Shown one piece after another: positions 41,595 through 50,872 of a stretch of 64,000 nucleotides of DNA. Source of the stretch: Caenispirillum bisanense (GTDB taxonomy: Bacteria; Pseudomonadota; Alphaproteobacteria; Rhodospirillales; Rhodospirillaceae). The notes under the pieces were generated by a model that saw only the letters and a program-made list of their open reading frames with translations, was not told the DNA's origin and searched no databases. The first letter of the stretch is position 1. Each line of letters begins with the position of its first letter. The DNA lies in the NCBI RefSeq assembly GCF_900230255.1, contig NZ_OCNJ01000007.1, positions 124,001 through 188,000 of the forward strand, read 5' to 3'. A program made the position numbers and the translations under genes.

Positions 41595-44210
41595 ATGGTC
41601 AAGCGTATGCTCATCGACGCCACGCACTCGGAGGAGACCCGGGTCGTCGTGGTGAACGGAACCCGCCTGGAAAGCTTTGACGTCGAAACCAGCACGAAGA
41701 AGCAGAACAAGGGCAACATCTACCTCGCCAAGATCGTCCGGGTGGAGCCGTCGCTCCAGGCCGCCTTCGTGGATTACGGCGGCAACCGGCATGGTTTCCT
41801 GGCGTTCAGCGAAATCCACCCCGACTACTACCAGATCCCCGTCGCCGACCGGCAGGCGCTGCTCGCCGAGCAGCAGGCCGAAGCCGCCCGCGAAGCCGCC
41901 GAGGCCGAAGCCGCGGAGAACGACGACGTCGACGATCTGGGCGGCGACGAGGCCGAGGAAGAGCCGGCCACCCGCTCCCGCCAGCGCTCGACGCGCAACT
42001 ACAAGATCCAGGAAGTCATCAAGCGCAAGCAGATCATGCTGGTGCAGGTGGTCAAGGAAGAGCGCGGCAACAAGGGGGCGGCGCTGACCACCTACATCAG
42101 CCTCGCCGGCCGCTACTGCGTGCTGATGCCCAACACCGCCCGCGGCGGCGGCGTGTCGCGCAAGATCACCTCGGCGCAGGACCGGCGTCGCCTGAAGACC
42201 ATCATGTCCGACCTGGACGTGCCGGGCGGCATGGCGGTCATCCTGCGCACCGCCGGGGCGGAGCGCAACAAGACCGAGATCAAGCGCGACTACGACTACC
42301 TGACGCGCACCTGGAACCAGATCCGCGAGAACACGCTCGCCAGCCGGGCGCCGGCGCTGATCCACGAGGAAGCCAACCTCATCCGCCGCGCCATCCGCGA
42401 CGTCTATTCGGCCGACCTGGAAGAGGTGCTGGTCGAGGGCGAGGAAGGCTATCGCCTCGCCAAGGACTTCATGAAGACGCTGACGCCGAGCCACGCCCGC
42501 AAGGTGCAGCGCTACCGCGACCCGATCATGCCGCTGTTCCACCGCTACCAGGTGGACAGCCAGCTCGACGCCATGCACAGCCCGACCGTGCAGCTGCGCT
42601 CGGGCGGCTACGTGGTCATCAACCAGACCGAGGCGCTGGTCGCCATCGACGTCAACTCGGGCCGCGCCACCAAGGAGCGGCACATCGAGGAGACGGCGCT
42701 CAAGACCAACCTGGAAGCGGCGGAGGAAATCGCCCGCCAGCTGCGCCTGCGCGACCTCGCCGGCCTCATCGTCATCGACTTCATCGACATGGAGGAGAGC
42801 CGCAACAACGCGGCCGTCGAGAAGCGGCTGAAGGAAGCACTGAAGAACGATCGCGCCCGCATCCAGATGGGCCGCATCTCCGCCTTCGGCCTGCTGGAAC
42901 TGTCGCGCCAGCGCCTGCGCCCGTCGCTGATGGAAACCAGCTTCCACGCCTGCCCGCACTGCGGCGGCACCGGCATGATCCGGTCCACCGAGTCGACGGC
43001 GGTGCACATCCTGCGCATCATCGAGGAAGAGGGCGTGCGCCAGCGCTCGACCGAGGTGACGGTCACCGTCCACCCGACGGTCGCGCTCTACATCCTCAAC
43101 TACAAGCGCCAGGCCATCGAGGACATCGAGGGCCGCTACGCCATCAGCGTCTTCATCCAGGGTGACGAAAGCCTGATCCCGCCCGACCACCGCATGGAGC
43201 GCGTGAAGGGCGACCGCAAGGAAGAGGTGCGCCTGACCGACCTGCCGCCGCCGGTGATCGACGCCGACGAGGACGAGGACGAGAGCGAAGACGTCGCCGA
43301 GGAGGTCGAGGCCGAGGTCGAAGCTCCGGCCGCTGCGGCTGCGCCGGCGCCGGTCTCCGAGAAGGTGGCCGAGCGGGCCGAGGCCGGCTCCGACGAGGAC
43401 GGCGAGTCCGACGACGGCCGCAAGCGCCGCCGCCGCCGCCGCCGCCGTCGCGGCAAGCGCAACGGCGACTTCGAGACGCAGGGCGAATCCGCCGCCGACG
43501 CCGTCGGTGTCGAGGACCAGCTCGACGAGGACGCCGAGGGCGAGGAAGACGCCGAGACCGAAGCCGAGGGCGATGCCGAGGCGGAAGGCGAAGCTGAAGG
43601 CGAAGGCACCGATCTCGGCACCCTGGAAGGGGAAAGCGAGAGCGACGCCGACAAGCGCCGCCGCCGCCGCTCCCGCCGCGGGGGCCGCCGCCGCCGCAAG
43701 GGTGGCGTCGAGGGTGACGACCAGCAGCCCGCCGTCGCCGCGGAAGGCGCCGAAGACGCGGCCGAGCCGGCCGAAGTGGCCGTCGCCGACGAGGACGAAG
43801 GCGGCGCCCTGACCCCGCCGGCCGACGACGAGGAGGCCGCTCCGGCCGCCGCCGATCAGGCCGAACCGGCCCGCAAGCCGCGCCGCCGCCGTGCCAAGGC
43901 CGACGAACCGGCCGCCGACGAGGCCGCCGACGCCGAGGGCCGCACCGCCCGTGGTCGCGGCCGCCGCCGCGCCGCCGCGCCGGTGGACGAGGTGACCCCG
44001 GCCGTCAGCGAGCCGACGGAACTGGCCGAAGCCGTGGCCGAGGAAGAAGCCCGCATCGAGGCCTCTCCGGCGCCTGCCCCGACCGAGGAACCTGCGCCCG
44101 CGCCGCAGCCCGAGCCGGTCGCCGCCGCCGAACCGGAACAGCCGGCCGCCCCGGAAGAGCCGCAGGAACCGGCGAAGCCGCGCCGCGGGTGGTGGGAACA
44201 CTCCCTCTGA
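41595..44210 (+). CDS. rne: Ribonuclease E/G
   Basis: An 871-residue endoribonuclease that starts mRNA decay and processes rRNA. S1-like RNA-binding features are near the N-terminus (GNIYLAKIVRVEPSL, FVDYGG), interrupted by an acidic insert of about 60 residues (about 92-140). The catalytic metal-binding Asp352 (AIDVNSG) and Asp395 (VIDFIDME) are present, as is the zinc-link pair Cys453/Cys456 in CPHCGG. From residue 560 onward the protein is a highly charged, low-complexity scaffold with alternating Arg-rich and Glu/Ala-rich blocks, expected to hold the degradosome partners. ATG 41595 lacks a strong ribosome site. Confidence 0.95.
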   Translation: MVKRMLIDATHSEETRVVVVNGTRLESFDVETSTKKQNKGNIYLAKIVRVEPSLQAAFVDYGGNRHGFLAFSEIHPDYYQIPVADRQALLAEQQAEAAREAAEAEAAENDDVDDLGGDEAEEEPATRSRQRSTRNYKIQEVIKRKQIMLVQVVKEERGNKGAALTTYISLAGRYCVLMPNTARGGGVSRKITSAQDRRRLKTIMSDLDVPGGMAVILRTAGAERNKTEIKRDYDYLTRTWNQIRENTLASRAPALIHEEANLIRRAIRDVYSADLEEVLVEGEEGYRLAKDFMKTLTPSHARKVQRYRDPIMPLFHRYQVDSQLDAMHSPTVQLRSGGYVVINQTEALVAIDVNSGRATKERHIEETALKTNLEAAEEIARQLRLRDLAGLIVIDFIDMEESRNNAAVEKRLKEALKNDRARIQMGRISAFGLLELSRQRLRPSLMETSFHACPHCGGTGMIRSTESTAVHILRIIEEEGVRQRSTEVTVTVHPTVALYILNYKRQAIEDIEGRYAISVFIQGDESLIPPDHRMERVKGDRKEEVRLTDLPPPVIDADEDEDESEDVAEEVEAEVEAPAAAAAPAPVSEKVAERAEAGSDEDGESDDGRKRRRRRRRRRGKRNGDFETQGESAADAVGVEDQLDEDAEGEEDAETEAEGDAEAEGEAEGEGTDLGTLEGESESDADKRRRRRSRRGGRRRRKGGVEGDDQQPAVAAEGAEDAAEPAEVAVADEDEGGALTPPADDEEAAPAAADQAEPARKPRRRRAKADEPAADEAADAEGRTARGRGRRRAAAPVDEVTPAVSEPTELAEAVAEEEARIEASPAPAPTEEPAPAPQPEPVAAAEPEQPAAPEEPQEPAKPRRGWWEHSL

Positions 44211-44235
44211 CGGCAGTGCCGAACGAGCACGACGA

Positions 44236-44267
44236 AACGGGCGCCGGAGTTTCCTCCGGCGCCCGTT
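44236..44267 (+). terminator. Intrinsic terminator of rne
   Basis: Perfect 14-base stem AACGGGCGCCGGAG / CTCCGGCGCCCGTT with a four-base loop, followed by CTCTTTTCC. It lies 25 bases after the rne stop. Confidence 0.92.
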
Positions 44268-44295
44268 CTCTTTTCCGATCTGTAGGGTGGGTGCC

Positions 44296-44793
44296 TTACG
44301 CCGCCAGCACGGCCTGCACCGCTTCCGGATTGCGGGCGATGACGGCGAGCAGGATGCGGCTCGCCGTATCGGGGCTGCTACGGCCCTGCTCCCAGTTGCG
44401 CACGGTGGCGACGTCGAGCCCGAAGCGCAGGGCGAAATCCTCCTGGCTCAGGCCGGTACGCTCGCGGATGGCCTTCACGTCCACCTGGGCCGGCGCCTGA
44501 TAGGGCACGGCGGTAATGCCGCAAGCCGCCAAGTCGGCCTCCAGCGTCGCGCGATCCTCCACCATGGGCAGCTCCGCGATGGCCCGGCCGGTCTCGGCCA
44601 GGGCGGTCATGGCGCGGTGAGCCTGACGCATGGTCATGTGACGGCGCACGAGCGCGTCTGCCGCGTCCACCGTCCGCGGCGGCGCGTCAGTCGCGGGCAG
44701 CAGCAGGATCCGCACGGCGGAACCGGAGGACACCCGGTCGACGCCCTGGACCTGCACCCGTGGTCCGAACCGCTCCCTCAAGGACGATTTCAT
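44296..44793 (-). CDS. Helix-turn-helix (Xre-type) protein, antitoxin-like
   Basis: A 165-residue protein. A C-terminal HTH covers about residues 105-160 (IRERTGLSQEDFALRFG, then WEQGRSSPD). The N-terminal part (about 28-85) contains AADALVRRHMTMRQAH and RAIAELPMVED, shared with a family of antitoxin-like regulators. It overlaps the upstream 115-residue gene by 107 bases in another frame. Gene order and sizes fit a toxin-antitoxin or autoregulated pair. The long overlap means one of the two starts could be wrong; a later ATG at 44637 would remove most of it. Confidence 0.75.
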   Translation of the reverse strand: MKSSLRERFGPRVQVQGVDRVSSGSAVRILLLPATDAPPRTVDAADALVRRHMTMRQAHRAMTALAETGRAIAELPMVEDRATLEADLAACGITAVPYQAPAQVDVKAIRERTGLSQEDFALRFGLDVATVRNWEQGRSSPDTASRILLAVIARNPEAVQAVLAA

Positions 44794-45034
44794 CGCAGTC
44801 CACAGCCTCCATCACGGCCTGCGCGAGCCAGCGCAGGCGCACCATTCCGAACTGGCGAGGCCCCATGTCCTCGCCATGGGTGTGAACGCCCGAAAGAACC
44901 ATGCGGCGGTCCACGAACCGCACCTCGGCCAGCATGGCGAGCGTTCCGGCCGGCGTCGACAGGCGAACCGTCAGCGCATTGTCCTCGGAAAGATCGTCGG
45001 TGACGACGATGCGGATGTCGGCGGCCGTCCACAT
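44687..45034 (-). CDS. Small protein upstream of HTH gene, possible toxin partner
   Basis: A 115-residue protein starting MWTAADIRIV. It has a mixed alpha/beta look with no membrane segment. Its last 36 codons overlap the HTH gene in another frame. I do not recognise the fold. The placement first in a two-gene unit with an Xre-type regulator is what suggests a toxin-like role. Confidence 0.6.
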   Translation of the reverse strand: MWTAADIRIVVTDDLSEDNALTVRLSTPAGTLAMLAEVRFVDRRMVLSGVHTHGEDMGPRQFGMVRLRWLAQAVMEAVDCDEIVLEGAVRTTGAGPGRRPGVLRFRRADPAAARD

Positions 45035-45062
45035 GGATTATGTACGCAAGCTGCGCAGCATT

Positions 45063-45986
45063 TCAAGCCCCGCCCCGCGCCGTCGCCAACGCCTTCAGCA
45101 CCGCCACCAGGGCGGCGTCGCGCTCGGCTTCCAGCTCGGGCAGGCCGCGGCCGGCGGCTTCCGCCTCCACCCCCGCCACCAGCGCCGCCTTCACCGCATC
45201 GGCGAGGGCCGGGGTGCCGAGGTCGGCCCAGCGGCGTTCCTGCGCCGGCCCCAGATGGTCCAGATAGGCCTTCAGGCCCCCTGCCCCGCCGCCGAGGTGA
45301 TAGAGCATGTGCGGCCCCATCACCGCCCAGCGCAGGCCGGGGCCGAAGGCGACGGCCTTGTCCACGTCCTCGACGTCGGCGATGCCCTCGGCCACCAGAT
45401 GCACCGCCTCGCGGTAGAGAGCGGCGGCGAGACGGTTGGCGACGTGTCCCGTCGCCTCGCGCTTCACCAGGATGGTCTGCTTGCCGAGGCTGTCGAAGAA
45501 GGCCCGCACCGCCGCCGTCACCGCCGGATCGGTGGCCGCACCCGGCACGATCTCCACCAGCGGCACCAGGTGCGGCGGGTTGAAGGGATGCGCCACCAGC
45601 AGGCGCTCGGGGTGGGCCAGCCCCTCCTGCAGGGCCGAGGGCGGATGCGCCGTGGTGCTCGACGCGATGGGCACGCCCGGCGTCGCCGCCGCATCCAGGT
45701 CGGCGAGCAGCGCTTGCTTGGCTGCCAGGGCCTCCGGCCCCGCCTCGATGACCAGATCGACGCCCGCCACCGCCTCGGCCAGGGGCAGCACCTGCCAGCG
45801 TCCCGGCGTGGCGGGCGGCGCCTCCAGCTGGCGCAGAGCCGTCCAGGCGCGGGCCTGCATGGCCTCGATCCGCGCCGCCGTCTCCGCCGCCGGATCGACG
45901 ACGCGCACCGCGTGGCCCTTCCAGGTCAGCAGGGCCGTCCAACTGGCACCGATGAGGCCGGCGCCCACCACCGCGACCACCGCCAC
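45063..45986 (-). CDS. 3-hydroxyacyl-CoA dehydrogenase-family protein (carnitine/lambda-crystallin-like)
   Basis: A 307-residue NAD-dependent dehydrogenase. The dinucleotide loop GAGLIG is at residues 8-13, with SSTTAHPPS and AHPFNPPHLVPLVEI as the catalytic and substrate landmarks. The C-terminal domain begins near residue 185 (GHVANRL). Short single-function members act on L-carnitine, L-gulonate or 3-hydroxyacids rather than on long acyl-CoA. ATG 45986 lies one base after the stop of the aminotransferase gene, so the two are co-transcribed. The substrate is not defined. Confidence 0.88.
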   Translation of the reverse strand: MAVVAVVGAGLIGASWTALLTWKGHAVRVVDPAAETAARIEAMQARAWTALRQLEAPPATPGRWQVLPLAEAVAGVDLVIEAGPEALAAKQALLADLDAAATPGVPIASSTTAHPPSALQEGLAHPERLLVAHPFNPPHLVPLVEIVPGAATDPAVTAAVRAFFDSLGKQTILVKREATGHVANRLAAALYREAVHLVAEGIADVEDVDKAVAFGPGLRWAVMGPHMLYHLGGGAGGLKAYLDHLGPAQERRWADLGTPALADAVKAALVAGVEAEAAGRGLPELEAERDAALVAVLKALATARGGA

Positions 45987-45987
45987 G

Positions 45988-47148
45988 TCAGCGCCTCCAG
46001 GCGGTCAGGGCGGCGACCGCTTTCTCCATGTCCTCGGTGGCGCCGGCGAAGGAGAAGCGCACGAAACGGTCGCCCTCCACGGCATCGAAATCGACGCCCG
46101 GCGTCGCCGCCACCCCCGTCTCGGCCAGCATGCGGCGGCAGAAGCCCAGGCTGTCGTTGGTCAGGTGCGCCACGTCGGCATAGAGGTAGAAGGCGCCGTC
46201 GGCAGGTGCCAGACGGTCGAAGCCGGCGCCCGGCAGGCCCTGCAGCAGCACCTCGCGGTTGCGGGCGTAGCGGGCGACGTTGGCCTGCAGTTCGTCCTCG
46301 CAGTCGAACACGGCGATACCGGCGTGCTGCGACAGGGTCGGCGGGCTGATGAACAGGTTCTGCGCCAGGCATTCCACCGGCCGCACCATGTCCTCGGGCA
46401 GCACCAGCCAGCCGAGGCGCCAGCCGGTCATGCAGAAGTACTTGGAAAAGCTGTTGATGATGATGGCATCGGGGGCGAAGCCGGCCACGGTCTCGGCGTC
46501 CATGCCGTAGGTGATGCCGTGGTAGATCTCGTCTGACACCAGCCGCACCTTGTGGGCATCGCACCACGCCGCCACCCGCCGCAGCTCGTCGGCGGGCATG
46601 ACGGTGCCGGTCGGGTTGGACGGGCTGGTGACGATGAGACCGTCGAGCGTCGCCGCCGTCTCGCCCAGGCCCTCCAGCACCTCCACCGTCGGCTGGAAGC
46701 GGGTGGCGGGTCCGACGGGTACGGGCACCGGTGTGATGCCGAGCGCCTTCAGGATATGGCGGTAGGCGGGGTAGCCCGGCTGGGTGACGCCGACGCGGTC
46801 GCCGACCTCGAACGCCGACAGGAAGGCGAGCACGAAGGCGGCCGACGACCCCATGGTCGCCACCACCCGCTCCGCCGGCACGTCGACACCGTGGGTGCGG
46901 GCGTAGTGGCCGGCGATGCGGCTGCGCAGCTCCGGCAGGCCGAGGGCCACCGTGTAGCCGAGCGGCTGGCCGGAGGCGAGCAGCGCCTGCACCGCCTCCG
47001 CCGCCCGCCGCGGCAGGCCGGTGGAGGGCTGGCCGACCTCCAGGTGGAGTGTCGCACCGCCGGCGGCTTCCCGCTCGGCGGCGGCGCGCATGACGTCCAT
47101 GACGATGAACGGGGGGACGGTGCCGCGCTGGGCGATCTTCAATGCCAT
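45988..47148 (-). CDS. PLP-dependent aminotransferase, class I/II
   Basis: A 386-residue fold-type I aminotransferase. PLP lysine is Lys236 in SFSKYFCMTGWR. TSPSNPTGTV and SDEIYHGITYG are the cofactor-binding segments. It most resembles aspartate/aromatic-type enzymes, but specificity cannot be read. It forms an operon with the dehydrogenase downstream. The GGT-like lipoprotein gene stops seven bases upstream of its ATG and is probably in the same transcript. Confidence 0.9.
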   Translation of the reverse strand: MALKIAQRGTVPPFIVMDVMRAAAEREAAGGATLHLEVGQPSTGLPRRAAEAVQALLASGQPLGYTVALGLPELRSRIAGHYARTHGVDVPAERVVATMGSSAAFVLAFLSAFEVGDRVGVTQPGYPAYRHILKALGITPVPVPVGPATRFQPTVEVLEGLGETAATLDGLIVTSPSNPTGTVMPADELRRVAAWCDAHKVRLVSDEIYHGITYGMDAETVAGFAPDAIIINSFSKYFCMTGWRLGWLVLPEDMVRPVECLAQNLFISPPTLSQHAGIAVFDCEDELQANVARYARNREVLLQGLPGAGFDRLAPADGAFYLYADVAHLTNDSLGFCRRMLAETGVAATPGVDFDAVEGDRFVRFSFAGATEDMEKAVAALTAWRR

Positions 47149-47155
47149 ACGCCGC

Positions 47156-48523
47156 TCACTCCCGCCCGACGACCATGCCGTAGCCGCTGGAGCGGCTGTC
47201 GGTGACGACGCGGCAGCTCGACGGGTTGGGCGGAATGCCCTGGCCGCAATGGGCGGCGTTGACGAGGCCCGAGATTTCGTCGCGGCCGGAGATCACCTCG
47301 CCCAGGGCCGCCTGCAGGTCGGCACCCTGCTCCAGCGCCCGGCCGGCGATGCGGCCGATGGACGAGGCGGCGGCGGCACCGCCGGCGGCGCCGGCAAAGT
47401 AGAACTCCTTCACGTTGGGGTTCACGGCCATCAGAAGGCCGATGGGCTGGCGCACCGCGCCCGGCTGCGGCGGCGGCACGGCGATGAGCATGCCGCTGCC
47501 CGGCGCCATGCCGCCGGCGCCGAAGGGGCCGTTCATGGTCAGCACGCAGGCGACGGCCCCGCCCTCGTTGTCGACCACCACGAGGCCGGAGGAGCCCGGC
47601 GCCGGCTGGCCACCCTGCTGCGGCACCGCGCCCCCGGCGGCGACGGCCTGGTAGACCTGCAGCGTCTCCGTCCCCGGCACGCCGGCCGGCGGGGCGGCGA
47701 CCACCTCGTTGCCGCGCATGGCGGTGGCCGGCTCCAGCCAGCGCGGGCGGTAATCGCGCAGGGAGTCGAGCGTCAGGGCGAAGCCGACGCGGCGGTAGGC
47801 CGCCACCAGGTCGCGCGCCATGAGGCCCTGATAGAAATCGCCGACGCCACGCAGGCGGATACGAGCGAGCGAGGCGCCCAGGTTCTCCTGCACGAGGCGC
47901 GAGCCCTCGCCGGGCGACATGCCTTCGCTGTCGGCGAAGGTGCGCACGGCTTCCATGTCGTTGCGCAGCACCGCACCGCCGGCGACGAATTCCTTGGCGA
48001 GCGCCCGCGAGGCCGGGAAGCCTAGGCGCGCCATCTGTTCCGCCGGGGCGAGCAGGCTCTCCCACCGCAGCTCGCCGTACTTGGCGTGCAGGGCGAACAG
48101 GCCGCGCGGCAGGCCGGGCACCGCCGCCGGGAAGCGGGCGCCACCGTCGATGGGGGCGAAGCCGGGCAGGAACTCGAGCACCTCGACCTTCTCGGTCTCG
48201 GACCCGTGCACCAGACAGATGCCGCCGCCGAGGATGCCGGCCGACGACGGCAACGTCACCGCCATGGTGAAGGCGGCGGCGACGGCGGCGTCGGCGGCGG
48301 TCCCACCGGCCGACAGGATATCGCGGGCGGCGAGCGCGGCGTGCGGCTCGTCGGCGGCGACGAGGCCCGCGAAGCCGGTCACCGCTCCGATCTGGCCGCG
48401 TTCCACGTCCGAACCGCCGGCGCAGGCGGTCAAAGCGAGGGCGGTGGCGACCGCGACACCCAGGCGGGCGGTGCGGCTGCGTTGACGGCGCTGCGGGCGG
48501 TCACTAGCTTCAGGGGACAACAT
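47156..48523 (-). CDS. Gamma-glutamyltransferase-like lipoprotein with Ser at the nucleophile position
   Basis: A 455-residue protein of the GGT / Ntn-hydrolase superfamily. Start MLSPEASD, then a basic and a hydrophobic stretch ending in the lipobox LTAC (near Cys34), so it is probably a lipoprotein. GGT landmarks are the large-subunit segments AADEPHAALAA, GGTAADAAVAA and GILGGGICLVH. At the self-cleavage site, where GGT has T-T-H-x-S/V-V-V-D, it reads S-S-G-L-V-V-V-D (Ser311). The protein is shorter than usual (about 580). Autoprocessing by Ser is possible but loss of activity is as likely. It is divergent from the M48 protease with 13 bases between starts. Confidence 0.75.
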   Translation of the reverse strand: MLSPEASDRPQRRQRSRTARLGVAVATALALTACAGGSDVERGQIGAVTGFAGLVAADEPHAALAARDILSAGGTAADAAVAAAFTMAVTLPSSAGILGGGICLVHGSETEKVEVLEFLPGFAPIDGGARFPAAVPGLPRGLFALHAKYGELRWESLLAPAEQMARLGFPASRALAKEFVAGGAVLRNDMEAVRTFADSEGMSPGEGSRLVQENLGASLARIRLRGVGDFYQGLMARDLVAAYRRVGFALTLDSLRDYRPRWLEPATAMRGNEVVAAPPAGVPGTETLQVYQAVAAGGAVPQQGGQPAPGSSGLVVVDNEGGAVACVLTMNGPFGAGGMAPGSGMLIAVPPPQPGAVRQPIGLLMAVNPNVKEFYFAGAAGGAAAASSIGRIAGRALEQGADLQAALGEVISGRDEISGLVNAAHCGQGIPPNPSSCRVVTDSRSSGYGMVVGRE

Positions 48524-48536
48524 CGAGGGTCGGTCC

Positions 48537-49958
48537 TTGATCAAGCACGTGTTCTTTCGGGCGATGGCCCGGCGGCGGAATGCCGGCAGGCGCTTCGCCT
48601 CGCTGGCAGTGGTCGTGGTTACGGCGGTCGCCCTGGTCCTGGCAAGCCCTGCCCGGCCGGCGTTCGCCCAGGGTATGTCCCTGATCCGCGACGCGGAAAT
48701 CGAAACTACCATCCGCGGTTGGGCCGCGCCACTGCTGCGGGCGGCGGGGGTCGCCCCGGAGTCGGTCAGCATCAGCCTGGTGCGCGACGAGTCGCTGAAC
48801 GCCTTCGTCACCCTCGGCAACAAGCTCTACCTCCACACCGGCCTGCTGAAGCGCAGCGAGAACGCATCGCAGGTGATCGGCGTGCTGGCGCACGAAATCG
48901 GCCACATCGCCGGCGGCCATGCCGTGCGCCTGAAGGACGAGATGGAGACGGCGCAGATGCTGTCCATGATCGCCGCCGCCCTCGGCATGGCGGCGGCGGC
49001 CGGCACCGGCCGCGGCGACGTCGGCGCGGCGGTCATCATGGGCGGCGGCCAGGCGGCGCTGAAGAACCTGTTCAGCTTCACCCGCACCCAGGAAAGCGCG
49101 GCCGACCAGGCGGCGCTCAAGTACCTCAACGCCACCGGCCAGTCGGCGGCGGGCCTGCTGCAGTTCTTCGAGATCCTCGGCGACCAGGAACTGCTGCTGA
49201 CCAGCCAGCAGGACCCGTACGTGCGCACCCACCCGCTGACCACCGAGCGCATCGCGACGGTGCGCAACGCCGTGGAACAATCGGTCTATCCCGAGGTGCG
49301 GGAGACGGCGGCGGACCAGGTCGCCCACGACCGCATGGTGGCGAAGCTGTTCGCCTTCCTCGAAACGCCGGGCCGCACCTTCCAGCGGTATCCCGAAACG
49401 GACGAAAGCGTCCCCGCCCGCTACGCCCACGCCATCGCCTACTACCGGCAGGGCAAGCTGGCCCAGGCCGTGCCCATCATCGACGGCCTCATCGAGCAGT
49501 ACCCGCAGGACCCCTACTTCCACGAACTGAAGGGCCAGATGCTGCTGGAGAACAGCCGCGTCGCCGACAGCATCGGCTCCTACCGGCGGGCGGTGGACCT
49601 GCGGCCCGACGCGCCGCTCATCCGCATCTCGCTCGCCCATGCGCTGATCGAGACCCAGGACGACACGCTCCTGCCCGAAGCCCAGAGCCACCTGACCGAG
49701 GCCCTGAAAACCGAGCGCGGCAACGGCTTCGCGTGGCGGCTGCTCGGCACCACCTACGGGCGGGAGAACGACATGACCATGGCGTCCTACGCCATGTCCG
49801 AAAGCGCGCTGCTGCAGGGCGACCCGAGCCAGGCGCTGTTCCACGCCAGTCGGGCGGAACAGGGGCTGAAAGTCGGAGACCCTACCTGGCTGAAGGTGCA
49901 GGACGTGAAGCAGCGGGCGCAAAATCTCATGGAGGAGATGAAGCGCCGCGGCGGCTGA
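48537..49958 (+). CDS. Periplasmic M48 metalloprotease with TPR repeats (BepA-like)
   Basis: A 473-residue protein with a signal peptide (hydrophobic residues 20-37, cut after AFA). The zinc site HEIGH is at residues 119-123, with a later Glu in TQESAAD. The C-terminal 190 residues have TPR-like repeats. BepA helps outer-membrane protein assembly and degrades misassembled ones. The TTG at 48537 is used, since GAGGG lies about eight bases before it; ATG 48564 (MARRRNAG) is a good alternative and keeps the signal peptide. Confidence 0.85.
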   Translation: MIKHVFFRAMARRRNAGRRFASLAVVVVTAVALVLASPARPAFAQGMSLIRDAEIETTIRGWAAPLLRAAGVAPESVSISLVRDESLNAFVTLGNKLYLHTGLLKRSENASQVIGVLAHEIGHIAGGHAVRLKDEMETAQMLSMIAAALGMAAAAGTGRGDVGAAVIMGGGQAALKNLFSFTRTQESAADQAALKYLNATGQSAAGLLQFFEILGDQELLLTSQQDPYVRTHPLTTERIATVRNAVEQSVYPEVRETAADQVAHDRMVAKLFAFLETPGRTFQRYPETDESVPARYAHAIAYYRQGKLAQAVPIIDGLIEQYPQDPYFHELKGQMLLENSRVADSIGSYRRAVDLRPDAPLIRISLAHALIETQDDTLLPEAQSHLTEALKTERGNGFAWRLLGTTYGRENDMTMASYAMSESALLQGDPSQALFHASRAEQGLKVGDPTWLKVQDVKQRAQNLMEEMKRRGG

Positions 49959-50029
49959 GCCTTGCATCGGTCCCGCCGCGTCGCCATCATCGCCGCAACC
50001 AACCTTTCCACTCCTATCGGAAGACCCGC

Positions 50030-50800
50030 ATGATTCGCCTGCTTTCGCCGTCGCGGCGCACCCTCGCGGCCGCCGCCGTCGCCCTGGCCGCCGCCGTCGC
50101 CGCGCCCGTGCCCGCCGCCCACGCCGCCGACGCCCTGAGCGCCGCCCAGGCCGACCAGGTGCGCGACATCGTCCGCCAGTACCTGATCGAGAACCCGGAA
50201 GTGCTGGTCGAGGCCATGCAGGCGCTGGAGGCCAAGCAGCAGGCCGCCGCCGAGCAGGCGCAGCAGGACGCCCTGAAGACCCACGCCGAACAGATCTTCC
50301 GCGACCCCGGCAGCCCGGTGTTCGGCAACCCCGACGGCGACGTGACGCTGGTGGAGTTCTTCGACTACCAGTGCGGCTACTGCAAGGCGGTCCACCCGTC
50401 GGTCCTGAAGGCCATCGGCGAGGACAAGGGCCTGCGGGTGGTGATGAAGGAATTCCCCATCCTCGGCCCGGCCAGCGTCTACGCCTCGCGCGCCGCGCTG
50501 GCCAGCCGCGAGCAGGGCAAGTACGAAGCCCTCCACAACGCGCTGATGAGCCACGACGGCAAGCTGGACGAGGCGACCGTGGACCGCATCGCCGGCAAGG
50601 TCGGGCTCGACATGGAAAAGCTGAAGAAGGACATGGCGGCACCGGCGGTCGACGATCAGATCGGCGTCACCATGGCCCTCGCCCGCGCCCTCGGCATCCG
50701 CGGCACCCCGGCCTTCGTGGTGGGCGACACTCTGCTGCCCGGCGCCGTGCCGCTGGAACGCCTGAAGCAGGAAATCGCCAAGGCCCGCGAGGCGGGGTGA
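50030..50800 (+). CDS. DsbA-family thiol oxidoreductase (Com1/ScsC-like)
   Basis: A 256-residue exported thioredoxin-fold protein. Signal peptide at residues 1-33. A helical N-terminal domain (about 35-90) like the oligomerisation region of ScsC/Com1 precedes the thioredoxin fold. The active site is Cys115-Gly-Tyr-Cys118 (YQCGYCK), and the cis-Pro loop is RGTPAFVVG. It probably acts on periplasmic disulfides. It follows the M48 protease by 71 bases, and a shared envelope quality-control role is plausible. Confidence 0.9.
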   Translation: MIRLLSPSRRTLAAAAVALAAAVAAPVPAAHAADALSAAQADQVRDIVRQYLIENPEVLVEAMQALEAKQQAAAEQAQQDALKTHAEQIFRDPGSPVFGNPDGDVTLVEFFDYQCGYCKAVHPSVLKAIGEDKGLRVVMKEFPILGPASVYASRAALASREQGKYEALHNALMSHDGKLDEATVDRIAGKVGLDMEKLKKDMAAPAVDDQIGVTMALARALGIRGTPAFVVGDTLLPGAVPLERLKQEIAKAREAG

Positions 50801-50872
50801 CGGCGAAGGGGCGGCGCCATCGCCGCCCCTCGGTCGTGGAGAACGCCGCACCCACGGCGACCGTCGGTGACG

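Noticed and set aside
48086-50029. Long plus-strand frame joined to the DsbA-family gene
   Set aside because: Before 50030 it is the shadow of the GGT-like and M48 genes; signal peptide and start fit ATG 50030.
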